NCBI RefSeq assembly: GCF_040549045.1
Contig: NZ_JBEWTB010000003.1
Span: 23,478-87,477 of the forward strand
Source of the DNA: Endozoicomonas sp. NE40
GTDB lineage: Bacteria > Pseudomonadota > Gammaproteobacteria > Pseudomonadales > Endozoicomonadaceae
Direction of reading: 5' to 3'
Length of the DNA: 64,000 nt
Of this stretch, positions 43,531 through 51,153 are shown piece by piece. Both the position numbers and the translations under genes were made by a program. Position 1 is the stretch's first letter, and the number at the start of each line of letters is the position of its first letter. The notes under the pieces are model-generated. The model did no database searches, was not told the origin of the DNA, and saw nothing but the letters and a program-made list of their open reading frames with translations.

Positions 43531-44482
43531 GCTTGATTGCTCCAAGTGTTTCAAACAGATTCGTTACCCGCTCAATGTTTTCAGACGCCGCTATAGCCTG
43601 GTTGTTTAGCGTCTCTTCATTGAGCAGGTCATCAAGGGATTTTTCAGGGACTTCAGTCGGGGTATCCACGCTGGAATCAGCGATAGCCTGAGCGGCTTTT
43701 CTCAGCTGTGGCTCGTGGTCATACAAATCAATGTCCGTTGGCATTTCTGCATCGGAGTGCTTCAGATCATGGACAAAATCAGCCATGACCGAATACTTAC
43801 GACTACCGGCAATTGCCTGCTTGTTAAGGGTGTCTTCGTCAAGGTCATCATCCATGCTGATCATCGGTGTAGGTTCCCGCATGATGTCCAGGGCATCATC
43901 GGACGGCACTGCGTCCACCAGCTTCGCCAGCTGATCTTTCAGACCTTGCCCTAATGGTTTCGGTGTCCAGGTTGGCATTCCATCCTCATCGTAAATAACG
44001 TCGGGTAGCGTATCGATCCCCTGCGCAAACGGCATCAGAACATGCACTGATCCCGCCTGACCGTTAGCGCCAACGGGTTCCGATTTCAGCACGTACAGCA
44101 AGGTCACTTTTACCCGGTCTGCAGATACCTGCTCTTCAAACCAGACGACACTTTGTTCCGGTACATTGGGTTCTTTCAGCACAATGGATACCGGTTCGTC
44201 CATGTGATCCAGTTCCCCGAAGCCATAAGCCAGTGATAGCCCAGGGTGATCGTTAGGCAGCATTATCGCTCTGGACACTACCGGGTCAGCAAAGGAAATA
44301 GTTTTTTCTCTCGCTTCCAGGTTGCCTACCGGGTCAGGCATATCAACCGTTGATTCTGTGTCGTCTATCTGGGCCTTGAATACCAGCAGGTCAAAGCCTG
44401 TAGGCGCCTGGTCAATGATCTTTACCAGGTCTTCCGCTACCTGGTTCGTGACGGGTAAATGGTTTCTGGCAGTAATCGCCAT
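43520..44482 (-). CDS. Structural-operon protein with duplicated acidic segment
   Basis: A 320-residue protein, not recognised. The first 200 residues are beta-rich (VKVTLLYVLKSEPVGANGQAGSVHVLMP). The C-terminal part has an internal repeat: DDDLDEDTLNKQAIAGSRKY and DDLLNEETLNNQAIAASENI. These helices could dock to the neighbouring coiled-coil proteins. Flanked by the SWIM-like protein and two small helical proteins. Confidence 0.5.
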   Translation of the reverse strand: MAITARNHLPVTNQVAEDLVKIIDQAPTGFDLLVFKAQIDDTESTVDMPDPVGNLEAREKTISFADPVVSRAIMLPNDHPGLSLAYGFGELDHMDEPVSIVLKEPNVPEQSVVWFEEQVSADRVKVTLLYVLKSEPVGANGQAGSVHVLMPFAQGIDTLPDVIYDEDGMPTWTPKPLGQGLKDQLAKLVDAVPSDDALDIMREPTPMISMDDDLDEDTLNKQAIAGSRKYSVMADFVHDLKHSDAEMPTDIDLYDHEPQLRKAAQAIADSSVDTPTEVPEKSLDDLLNEETLNNQAIAASENIERVTNLFETLGAIKHDG

Positions 44483-44484
44483 GC

Positions 44485-45780
44485 TTACAACTCCTGAGCC
44501 AGTTTTTTCACGGCGGCTACGCTCATGTTGTTGATGTCCGCCACTTTGGCGTAAACCGTTGAGGCCGGCATGTTATACATACGGGCAAACTCCAGCTGAT
44601 TCTTAAGGTCTGATTTAATGGCAGCGGTTTTACTGGGCTGTTTGGATCGCACCGCCTTCTGGGCCTTGTGTTTCTGGACAGCCGATTTAGCTTTACGAGC
44701 CATAGCATCAGCCTCTTTCTGCAGGGCCTTTTCACGTCGGGCAACTTCCCGCTCTTTTTTCCGGATCGCTTTATCCCGTTGATCCAGCTCTTTCGCTCGT
44801 TTCTTCAGAGACGCCCGTTTTTCGTTTGTGAGCTTACGAAACTCTTTTTTGGAGTCTTTACCCAGTTGAGCCAGAAAACGCTTCTGTACCTGCTCCATTT
44901 GCTTCAGGGTGGCTTTTGCTTTCTCCTGGTTGATCTGTCCAGGGCGAGCACGGTCGAGCTTTTTTAAATCCTTTTTGGTCAGATACTTAGTGCGTGAATC
45001 CGAACCAAAGCCAACCTGTTCCGCCTGGCGTTTCATTTCATTGGATAAAACGGCCTGGACAGTCGGGGACATCAACGCTTTGAAGGTCTTTAAAACATGC
45101 TTGCAGCAACAGCCAACGCCTTGAGGGTTGCGTATTTTGGGAAAGTCTTTCTCAAAAGGTCTTAATGAAAAGCCGCCGACGTTCGCAATGTATCGATACC
45201 AGTACTGGTGACGACCACAACTGCAGTCGAACTTAACCGCTCCCTGACAGGCTTTTTTGACCGCTGACAGTGGTGTCCGCATCCCGGTCATTGCCTGATT
45301 CCACCACATCAGCTGTACCCGTACCTGGTGCCAGTCGGCGTCGTATTTTTGCGAGGCGGTGACGACAAAGGTCAGGGTATCGCCGTGTACCCGGTATACT
45401 CTGGCAGACTTGATCTCTTCATTGGCTCTTTCAATATCAACCGGCAGGGAAGCGGCCACCAGCTGAGGCATCGTGACGCCGACGTGTTTGTTATATTGCC
45501 GCTCTAACCGTTGGCGGGTTTTAGAGAAGGCTTTGAGGTCATCAACCGTGAAGGGCTCGCCGGTTTCTTTCTGACCTATGACGACTTCAAGGTTGGCCGG
45601 CAGCTTGCCTGACCGGATAGCGTTACGGATCGTCCCCGGCGACAGTGTACGCTGTGCTTCCCGTCTTTCGGCGTTCGCCAGCTTGCGAAGTTCCGTAAAG
45701 TGTTTATTGACCTTTTTGAAGTCCAGCCCTTCAAAGGGATTCTTCCCTGACGCCTGACCGGGTAACTCTATCTCAGCCAT
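44485..45780 (-). CDS. SWIM-like zinc-finger protein with basic coiled coil
   Basis: A 431-residue protein. Residues about 190-240 contain FDCSCGRHQYWYRY, followed by RNPQGVGCCCKHVLKTF: CXCX(n)CXH with the last Cys-Lys-His, the arrangement of a SWIM zinc finger (nucleic-acid or protein binding). The C-terminal 170 residues are strongly basic and helical (ELDQRDKAIRKKEREVARREKALQKEAD). The N-terminus has a helix-turn-helix-like AERREAQRTLSPGTIRNAIRSG. It is unusual among tail genes; a role in assembly or DNA binding in the particle is possible. Confidence 0.55.
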   Translation of the reverse strand: MAEIELPGQASGKNPFEGLDFKKVNKHFTELRKLANAERREAQRTLSPGTIRNAIRSGKLPANLEVVIGQKETGEPFTVDDLKAFSKTRQRLERQYNKHVGVTMPQLVAASLPVDIERANEEIKSARVYRVHGDTLTFVVTASQKYDADWHQVRVQLMWWNQAMTGMRTPLSAVKKACQGAVKFDCSCGRHQYWYRYIANVGGFSLRPFEKDFPKIRNPQGVGCCCKHVLKTFKALMSPTVQAVLSNEMKRQAEQVGFGSDSRTKYLTKKDLKKLDRARPGQINQEKAKATLKQMEQVQKRFLAQLGKDSKKEFRKLTNEKRASLKKRAKELDQRDKAIRKKEREVARREKALQKEADAMARKAKSAVQKHKAQKAVRSKQPSKTAAIKSDLKNQLEFARMYNMPASTVYAKVADINNMSVAAVKKLAQEL

Positions 45781-45783
45781 GCG

Positions 45784-46251
45784 TTACCCCTTTGCCAGCA
45801 GTCGGAAAAAACTGGGCAAGCCGGAGCGGGTTGTCCGGGGCTTTTCTTGATCGATCCTGATGGTGTGCCTGACGGTGCGCACTGGTGCAGGTGGCTCCAG
45901 AACTTCCGGCGTCACCACGTCGGCTCTGGTGACAATAGCGCCGTCTTCATCACTCAGCTCTGACCAGTATTTCACTCTCTGCCGCAACCACACGACAGGC
46001 GGCAACGGTATGGCAATACCCGGCGCCAGGCTTTGCCGGTAATCATCCAGCCCGGCAGCGACAGCAACAACGGACTTGAACCGGACACTCCCGTAGTAGC
46101 GTTGGGCTATCAGGTCAGGTCGCAGAACCTCATCAATGGACACCTCCCATCGATCCCAGTCGTCTAACGGCCGGCGTATTTCGGCATACAAGCCGCTACG
46201 GTACAGCGGGTCAGCAATATTCAACGGGTCTATCTTGGCAATGGCCTGCAT
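45784..46251 (-). CDS. Baseplate wedge protein, gp53-like
   Basis: A 155-residue protein. YRSGLYAEIRRPLDDWDRWEVSIDEVLRPDLIAQRYYGSVRFKSVVAVAAGLDDYRQSLAPGIAIPLPPVVWLRQ fits the gp53/LysM-like baseplate plan ('RPD.IA...YG....W......N.I......L..G..L.IP'). In T4, gp53 joins neighbouring wedges. The ATG at 46251 overlaps the previous TGA (TGATG). Confidence 0.6.
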   Translation of the reverse strand: MQAIAKIDPLNIADPLYRSGLYAEIRRPLDDWDRWEVSIDEVLRPDLIAQRYYGSVRFKSVVAVAAGLDDYRQSLAPGIAIPLPPVVWLRQRVKYWSELSDEDGAIVTRADVVTPEVLEPPAPVRTVRHTIRIDQEKPRTTRSGLPSFFRLLAKG

Positions 46252-46892
46252 CACTGAAAGCCCCCGTTTGCGTTGCGGGACGCTATCACGGCTTCAATGG
46301 TGCGCAGTGGTTTCGGCTTATCCGGTGTACCGCCAATGTATTTAAAAAACTCCTGCAGGTACTCGTCGGTTGGCGGATTGAAAAACTGTGCAGCCAGTAC
46401 GGCCAGTAACATTGACCGATGGTAGCCAGAGAACCGGTCTGGTTCGATGTCATAGCGGTTACGGCCTTTCTCGTCCTGCTCCACGTTGACGACGTTGCCC
46501 GTTAACAAGTGACGTTCCAGCCCGGACGCTACCACCAAATTACCGTGACGATTACCGGACGTGTCGCCCATGGCGGTCAGGGAGTAGTACAGGTCAAAGG
46601 CGATGTTTTGATAGGTGCGCTTCTCTTCCGGGTCGATATCGTCAAACAAGACTTGAGAGCCGTACTGGGAAAAGAACGCTGTTCCCCTTTCCTCTACAAG
46701 GACGATAAAGCCGCTCTCAGCGTTTTTTTTGCATTCCTGCTCTAACGGCTTGCGCCAAGTGCCAAAAAGCCCTGAGACGGCTTCCATGGACTGTATAACC
46801 AGTGCCTCGCCATTATACGCAGCCATACACTTGACCCGCTGTGACCCTAACAGCGAGACAGTGAATATTTTCTTGATGGATGGATCAGACAT
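46251..46892 (-). CDS. Structural-operon protein, unknown
   Basis: A 213-residue protein, not recognised. An alpha/beta sequence with KKIFTVSLLGSQRVKCMAAYNGEALVIQSMEAVSGLFGTWRK at the N-terminus and a helical C-terminal half (SMLLAVLAAQFFNPPTDEYLQEFFKYIGG). First gene of the operon leading to the fibres; it has an AT-box leader. A neck or baseplate role is guessed from position. Confidence 0.45.
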   Translation of the reverse strand: MSDPSIKKIFTVSLLGSQRVKCMAAYNGEALVIQSMEAVSGLFGTWRKPLEQECKKNAESGFIVLVEERGTAFFSQYGSQVLFDDIDPEEKRTYQNIAFDLYYSLTAMGDTSGNRHGNLVVASGLERHLLTGNVVNVEQDEKGRNRYDIEPDRFSGYHRSMLLAVLAAQFFNPPTDEYLQEFFKYIGGTPDKPKPLRTIEAVIASRNANGGFQ

Positions 46893-46968
46893 ACACTGCC
46901 CACTAATTTTGAATCAGCGGCTACCGTATGCCCGTATCTCGGCATTGACTGTTAAATAAAAAATTTAT
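46893..46968 (-). promoter_or_regulatory. Late leader (gp53 operon), weaker hairpin
   Basis: The AT box AAATTTTTTATTTAACAG (minus) lies 60 nt before the ATG, in the same register as the other leaders. The RNA between has only a short stem (ATGCC with GGCAT) that does not reach the ribosome site. Included for the box and its spacing. Confidence 0.45.
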
Positions 46969-47140
46969 GGATAAACCCAGTGGTCAGCTCTGCCTGCAGG
47001 CATCCCATCGCCAGAGCCACCAGGGCAAACCGTTTATTGAAAAACGTTCGTCTCGGGTAGCCCAGGGTAACAACCAGCATGGAAGTCAGCAGGGAGTATT
47101 GCAGGACTCCCAGAAAGTTAATCGCCTGACTGGGTAGCAC
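46952..47140 (-). CDS. 62-residue two-helix membrane protein
   Basis: GTG start with AGGAGG 6 nt upstream, one of the best ribosome sites in the window. Two hydrophobic segments (FLGVLQYSLLTSMLVVTLGY; FALVALAMGCLQAELTTGF) are separated by a basic loop (PRRTFFNKR). Size and topology suit a pinholin/holin or a small envelope protein. It overlaps the end of the 132-residue gene. No endolysin gene is visible nearby. Confidence 0.65.
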   Translation of the reverse strand: MLPSQAINFLGVLQYSLLTSMLVVTLGYPRRTFFNKRFALVALAMGCLQAELTTGFIHKFFI

Positions 47141-47516
47141 GCTCCGCCTCCTGAAGGTTTTGCCAGACGGTTTCCAGTTCCGGACCAGGCAGAGTCATCC
47201 AGGTCTGAAAGGATTCCTGCCCGTAGGCCTGAGCAATCAACTGTCGTATAGCTTTCGGTTCAATCCTGCCGAAAAGTACCTGCTTCAAAGCATCCAGTAA
47301 CTCGGGAGCCATCCGGATTAACTGACTGTTGGCGTCTGCTCTGCCGTCAGTGTGGCTGTAGTACGGGTTGTTATGGACTCTGCCAATAGCGGGATCGTAG
47401 TAGTTGCCTGGCACTGATTCACCGGCAACCGGAGCAACCTTCAGTTCGGCTGAGCTGTTTGTATCTTCATCGGGGTGAATGCCCCAGGGTGCGGGGGTAG
47501 GTGGTGTTGGTATCAC
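47118..47516 (-). CDS. Late protein upstream of the small membrane protein, unknown
   Basis: A 132-residue protein with a GTG start and GGAG 6 nt upstream, inside a hairpin arm. Proline-rich N-terminus (IPTPPTPAPWGIHPDED), then IRMAPELLDALKQVLFGRIEPKAIRQLIAQAYG, helical. No motif recognised. Its leader marks it as a late gene. Together with the following membrane protein it makes a two-gene unit next to the origin. Confidence 0.55.
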   Translation of the reverse strand: MIPTPPTPAPWGIHPDEDTNSSAELKVAPVAGESVPGNYYDPAIGRVHNNPYYSHTDGRADANSQLIRMAPELLDALKQVLFGRIEPKAIRQLIAQAYGQESFQTWMTLPGPELETVWQNLQEAERATQSGD

Positions 47517-47588
47517 AGGTAGCTCCAGACAAAAAACTGAAGCTAACCGGGATTAGTAGCTGATTCTCGTAAAGGTTTTTTTTGGCTC
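47517..47588 (-). promoter_or_regulatory. Late leader with SD-sequestering hairpin (132-residue gene)
   Basis: The RNA pairs UAGCUUCAG (plus 47537-47545) with CUGGAGCUA (plus 47520-47528), 9 bp with one G-U and an 8-nt U-rich loop. GGAG, the ribosome site, is in the second arm. The AT box AAAAAAAACCTTTACG lies 54 nt before the GTG. Confidence 0.65.
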
Positions 47589-47683
47589 GTGCTCAACAAA
47601 ATAATTATCTAAAGGTGGAAAGATTTGGGGTAAAACGTAGAAAGATCGATGGTGTTTTCCACCTTAATGTCTACAGATTACCT

Positions 47684-47717
47684 TTAAAGCTCTACATTAT
47701 TTGTCAAAAGTAGAGCT
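47684..47717 (+). terminator. Hairpin at the edge of the origin region
   Basis: AAAGCTCTAC and GTAGAGCTTT, a 10-bp perfect inverted repeat with a 14-nt loop, followed on the plus strand by TTCTTT. It could stop transcription entering the late operon from the plus side, or be a single-strand initiation structure. No gene lies just upstream on the plus strand. Confidence 0.45.
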
Positions 47718-47814
47718 TTTCTTTGAGAAAATGGCGAATTTAGTCAAGATGGTCTGCCAATACACAAGACGAACAGGTTTTTTGTAGACCTTTCAACAAA
47801 CCGATAATAAAGCC

Positions 47815-47849
47815 CTATCCACAGCCTTATCCCCTGAAATTGTGGATAA
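47815..47849. promoter_or_regulatory. Two DnaA boxes of the plasmid origin
   Basis: CTATCCACA at 47815-47823 (8 of 9 matches) and TGTGGATAA at 47841-47849 (perfect box on the minus strand) face each other, 17 bp apart. They lie 200 bp upstream of the iterons, where DnaA would help open the origin. Confidence 0.75.
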
Positions 47850-47963
47850 GTTGTAACCGACTTATATATGTTCGCCTGCTACAAACTGAAAACAATGTAT
47901 AGCCCTAAGTGTTGGCTCTATATGTATATCCAAAAACTTGAACCAACAAACTGACAGAGTCGT

Positions 47964-48009
47964 CCTGTTTGTTCTTGTTTTTCTTGTTTTTCCTGTTTTT
48001 CCTGTTTTA
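47964..48009 (+). repeat. 9-mer tandem repeats, candidate unwinding element
   Basis: Pyrimidine-rich units with a 9-bp period: CTTGTTTTT at 47974 and 47983, CCTGTTTTT at 47992, CCTGTTTTA at 48001, preceded by CCTGTTTGTT at 47964. Such T-rich tandem repeats next to DnaA boxes and iterons are the usual DNA unwinding element of iteron plasmids, though those are commonly 13-mers. Confidence 0.65.
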
Positions 48010-48054
48010 CCCTTCCCTACAGCCCTTGCTATCCGTGGGCTGTAGGGATTAAAT

Positions 48055-48161
48055 GCAGGTGACTATGTCACTTAAAGCAGGTGACTATGTCACTTAAAGC
48101 AGGTGACTATGTCACTTAAAGCAGGTGACTATGTCACTTAAAGCAGGTGACTATGTCACTT
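48055..48161 (+). repeat. Five 22-bp iterons (plasmid replication origin)
   Basis: GCAGGTGACTATGTCACTT begins at 48055, 48077, 48099, 48121 and 48143, with TAAA between copies. The copies are identical. Each contains the palindrome GTGAC-TAT-GTCAC. They precede the Rep_3 gene and are its expected binding sites. A 22-bp spacing puts them on the same helix face. Confidence 0.95.
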
Positions 48162-48180
48162 TCATTAAAAAAACAGTAGG

Positions 48181-48213
48181 AAACAACGAGTATTTTTATT
48201 ATTCTCGTTGTTT
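48181..48213 (+). promoter_or_regulatory. Inverted repeat upstream of rep
   Basis: AAACAACGAG (48181-48190) and CTCGTTGTTT (48204-48213) form a perfect 10-bp inverted repeat with a 13-bp AT-rich spacer, 27 bp before the rep ATG. Dimeric Rep proteins of this class repress their own gene at such palindromes. It could also form an mRNA hairpin. Confidence 0.6.
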
Positions 48214-48240
48214 AGAGGATTTTTACACGGTATAACTGGG

Positions 48241-49242
48241 ATGTCTGAAATAAATACGGATGATTTAGTCGTCAAAAGCAATGAGCTTATAGAAGGACAC
48301 TACAGGCTGTCCGCTGCCTCTCAGAAAATCGCAGCGGCGTTGATAAGCAAAGTAGACCCAAGAGGGAAAGGCCCTCTTCCTGAGTTTCAATTTTCTATAC
48401 CTGAGTATGCGAAGTTCTTCGGGTTAACGGAATCCGTTGCTTATAGAATGATCAATAAAACGACTCTTGAGCTAAAAAAAATAACAATCACGCTCAGAAA
48501 AAGAAACAGTATGGATTTCTTACACGCAGGGCTTTTTTCTTATTGTCATTATTCTGAAAAAGACAGAGTCGTTGGTTTTAAATTTGAGCCCTTGATGGAA
48601 GCTCATATAAGGGATTTTGCACAAAATTTTACCCAATATCAGGTTAAACAAATCCGCAATATTAAGTCAGGTCACGCTATAAGGCTTTATGAGCTTTTAA
48701 GAAAGTCACACCCGATGTCGGCAAATAATGGGCAAAGTTTTCTTACCGTTGACCTTGATGAACTAAAAAGAATACTTGGCATTGATCCCAAACACTATTC
48801 AAGATTTTTCGATTTCAAAAAAACAATTCTTATCCATAGTCAGGATGAAATGAAAGAGAAAACTGATTTGTGCTTTGATTTTGAAGCCATTAGGGTTGGT
48901 CGGAAAGTAGGAAAAATAAAGTTTGCCATTAAGCATAATCGCTCTTTTAAAGGGGTGGTAGAGAGTCATGATGTGACACCCTTAGAGCTGACACTGGAAG
49001 ATCAGCTTAAAGCATATTTTCCTAATAACATTCTTACGCTGGTTCAAAATGAGTTCGACAATGATCGTATTGAACGTAACCTGAAATACGTTCAGGAACA
49101 GCAAGCTATGGGAAGCGTAGAGATTAATCACCCTGGAAAGTATCTACTTAAAGCTATCAAGGATGATTACGCTAAGCCTCCAGAGTCGAAAAGCACTATT
49201 GATCGGCTTCTTGATACAAGCTGGGATATTGATGGTGACTAG
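48241..49242 (+). CDS. rep: Plasmid replication initiator, Rep_3 family
   Basis: A 333-residue protein. VVKSNELIEGHYRLSAASQKIAAALISKVDPRG is the standard start of Rep_3 initiators (R6K pi, F RepE relatives). Two winged-helix domains follow: about 50-140 with FFGLTESVAYRMINKTTLELKK, and 145-260 with YQVKQIRNIKSGHAIRLYELLRK and LDELKRILGI. It binds the five iterons just upstream as a monomer and opens the origin. I start at the ATG 48241 by family fit; the frame is open 33 bases upstream from a TTG. The long C-terminal tail (residues 265-333) is unlike short members. The gene has low GC compared with the late genes. Confidence 0.93.
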   Translation: MSEINTDDLVVKSNELIEGHYRLSAASQKIAAALISKVDPRGKGPLPEFQFSIPEYAKFFGLTESVAYRMINKTTLELKKITITLRKRNSMDFLHAGLFSYCHYSEKDRVVGFKFEPLMEAHIRDFAQNFTQYQVKQIRNIKSGHAIRLYELLRKSHPMSANNGQSFLTVDLDELKRILGIDPKHYSRFFDFKKTILIHSQDEMKEKTDLCFDFEAIRVGRKVGKIKFAIKHNRSFKGVVESHDVTPLELTLEDQLKAYFPNNILTLVQNEFDNDRIERNLKYVQEQQAMGSVEINHPGKYLLKAIKDDYAKPPESKSTIDRLLDTSWDIDGD

Positions 49243-49248
49243 AGATTA

Positions 49249-49293
49249 CCTGTTAATGACTAGTTTTGAATCATTAAACTAGTCATTAACAGG
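49249..49293. repeat. 18-bp perfect inverted repeat after rep
   Basis: CCTGTTAATGACTAGTTT (49249-49266) and AAACTAGTCATTAACAGG (49276-49293), with a 9-nt loop. No T-run follows on either side, so a standard terminator is doubtful. It lies between the rep stop and the convergent 64-residue gene. Possible roles are a terminator, partition/incompatibility site or protein-binding site. Confidence 0.7.
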
Positions 49294-49323
49294 GCATATA
49301 AAAGAAATTGTCATAAAAATTAA

Positions 49324-49518
49324 TCAACCAGACTGCCATCGAAGAAAGGCCGCTACATGGTGAGGATAACCCCGGCGAATCTTCTCCAGTTCCGGGGCAT
49401 CTGCCATCTTCATCAGGTCAAACAGTGCCGACATAAAACCGAGTTCTCCCCGCTGCCAACGCTCAATGTAGACATCAATAATCAGCTCTATGCGCTGATC
49501 GACGATACTGGTGGTCAT
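49324..49518 (-). CDS. 64-residue protein, unknown
   Basis: ATG at 49518 with GGAG 7 nt upstream. Helical: TTSIVDQRIELIIDVYIERWQRGELGFMSALFDLMKMAD then APELEKIRRGYPHHVAAFLRW. No family recognised. It lies between rep and kfrA, so it may be part of plasmid maintenance. Confidence 0.55.
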   Translation of the reverse strand: MTTSIVDQRIELIIDVYIERWQRGELGFMSALFDLMKMADAPELEKIRRGYPHHVAAFLRWQSG

Positions 49519-49664
49519 GGTACTGCTCCGGCAAAAATGACCACTGTAATGACTACTGTAAGGTGAGATAATTGATATTGTCCGCCAGAATGGGAACCAC
49601 ATCACTATTGAACCCGCCTTGGTTAGTGGCTTCTGCCGGAAAATGCCCCTAGAAAACCAAACGC

Positions 49665-50837
49665 TTAAGGTTCCTTTTTCTTTGGCTTTTTCCTGGCTTC
49701 CTTCAGTTCAGCTTTTGCCTGGTTCAGTTCTGCCCGGGTAGTGTCCAGCTCCTTAAGCGTTGCCTGGTAGGCTTCATCGTGCGTCGCTTTCTGCCGTTCC
49801 AGCTCTTTCATCTGCTCCGCAATGGTGGCGTGGTCGGCGGTCAGGGTAGAGAGCTGCTTGGCTTGGGATCGGTTCAGGGCTTCAGACTTCTGTAGCGACC
49901 CTTTGGTGCTTTTCAGCTCGGTTTCAGCACTGGCCTGTTGCTTCTCCAGAACGTTAATTTCCTTCAGGTAGTCACGCTCCCTGTCGGTCCAGGCTGTTTT
50001 ATCCTCTTCCAGGCTGGTGATTTTGCCCTGTAGTTCTGTTTTCTGGGCTTCCAGTTCATCGCAGCGTTCACCCCTCCGGGTCAGTTTGTCCTCCAGCTCA
50101 GCAATAACAGCGGCACGCTCTGACAGATTGATGTTCAGCTGGCTGACCTGCTCTGACAGCGTTGTCCGGGCGGTTTCAGCGTCTTTCAGAGCCGCCTGCT
50201 GTTGGCGCAGCTCGGTCGTGCGGGTATTCAGTTGTGTTTTGAGGTGTTCAACCTGATTTTGTTCTGCCTGGTAGGAGTCGTTTAACTGCCGATAATGCTC
50301 TTTAGCGCTTTTTATCCGTTCTTCCAGCGATGCCAGTTTGCCTACCGCCTCAAACTTGTATTCGGTCAGGGTCTTTATTTGTTCTGCCTGGTTGCTATTG
50401 GTCGTGGTCAGGTCATTGACCTTGGCCTGCAGCTCATCCTTTTCTATGCGGATCGTGGATATCAGCTCTTCGTCCAAAGTCTTATCCTGACGGGCTTTTT
50501 CTTCTACGGCCTCAACTTTGTGGCTGGCTTCCCGCTCGGCATCGGCCCAGTATTCCTGGAGAATGCGATCACCCAACCGCTTCAGGTTTTCAGGCACAGC
50601 GATATGCTGCACCTGCTTCAGCTTCTTCTCCCGGCGATAGTCACGCACCACGAAACCAATATCGGTCAGGGAGCCATAGCCGACGTATTTGCGAATATCC
50701 TGGTGAGTGAAGGTGATGCCCTCCATATCGAACTTTTCGCACGCCTCCCAGGCCTTATGCCGGAATGCGTCTTTGGCTTCCCGGCGCTTACGCTCTATGG
50801 GGCTTTCCTGGATACTGATTTCTTTGCTTTCACTCAT
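49665..50837 (-). CDS. kfrA: KfrA-like DNA-binding coiled-coil protein
   Basis: A 390-residue protein. Residues 20-110 (FRHKAWEACEKFDMEGITFTHQDIRKYVGYGSLTDIGFVVRDYRREK) are the KfrA N-terminal helix-turn-helix DNA-binding domain. From 110 to the Lys-rich end (KKPKKKEP) it is a nearly unbroken coiled coil rich in Gln/Glu/Thr. KfrA of IncP plasmids autorepresses its gene and supports plasmid stability as a scaffold. No ParA/ParB pair is visible in the window, so it may be the main segregation-linked factor here. The SD is weak. Confidence 0.8.
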   Translation of the reverse strand: MSESKEISIQESPIERKRREAKDAFRHKAWEACEKFDMEGITFTHQDIRKYVGYGSLTDIGFVVRDYRREKKLKQVQHIAVPENLKRLGDRILQEYWADAEREASHKVEAVEEKARQDKTLDEELISTIRIEKDELQAKVNDLTTTNSNQAEQIKTLTEYKFEAVGKLASLEERIKSAKEHYRQLNDSYQAEQNQVEHLKTQLNTRTTELRQQQAALKDAETARTTLSEQVSQLNINLSERAAVIAELEDKLTRRGERCDELEAQKTELQGKITSLEEDKTAWTDRERDYLKEINVLEKQQASAETELKSTKGSLQKSEALNRSQAKQLSTLTADHATIAEQMKELERQKATHDEAYQATLKELDTTRAELNQAKAELKEARKKPKKKEP

Positions 50838-51153
50838 GTTTGCCAACCGTTTTTATTGCTTCATTAGTGGTTTGCGCCCTGAAGTCCGTAGTTATTACGG
50901 ATCAAGACATACCGTGTTTGTTGTTAGTCTCTACGGCGCTTATACGCAACTCGCAGAGTGTATTCGTGCATCAGGGCAACCCGTTTACGTGTTTGATACG
51001 GTGCGGCAAGCTGGTCGCCCTGAGTTGTCGCTTTGTTCGTGTATAGTCGTGGTCAGTACGGGGAATGCGGACAAGCCTGGCTGACAGTGTTTATTTTGCA
51101 TCTCAAATAAATGAATGAACACTGGGCTATGTCAGCCAGGCTTTTCCCTATTC
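50838..51153. other. Intergenic region between kfrA and the resolvase, with long inverted repeat
   Basis: No convincing gene in these 316 bp. AAGCCTGGCTGACA (51073-51086) and TGTCAGCCAGGCTT (51130-51143) form a 14-bp perfect inverted repeat around 43 bp. CAGGGC/GCCCTG and several TACGG/TACCG-type short repeats lie nearer kfrA. These could be KfrA operators, or a terminator lacking a T-run for the resolvase gene. Confidence 0.55.

Noticed and set aside
48055..48161. CRISPR-like array
   Set aside because: The 22-bp units are separated by only a few fixed bases with no spacers; they are iterons next to a Rep_3 gene.
49249..49293. Linear-plasmid telomere (protelomerase site)
   Set aside because: The repeat has an asymmetric 9-nt centre and no protelomerase gene is visible; a hairpin telomere site is expected to be a near-perfect palindrome.
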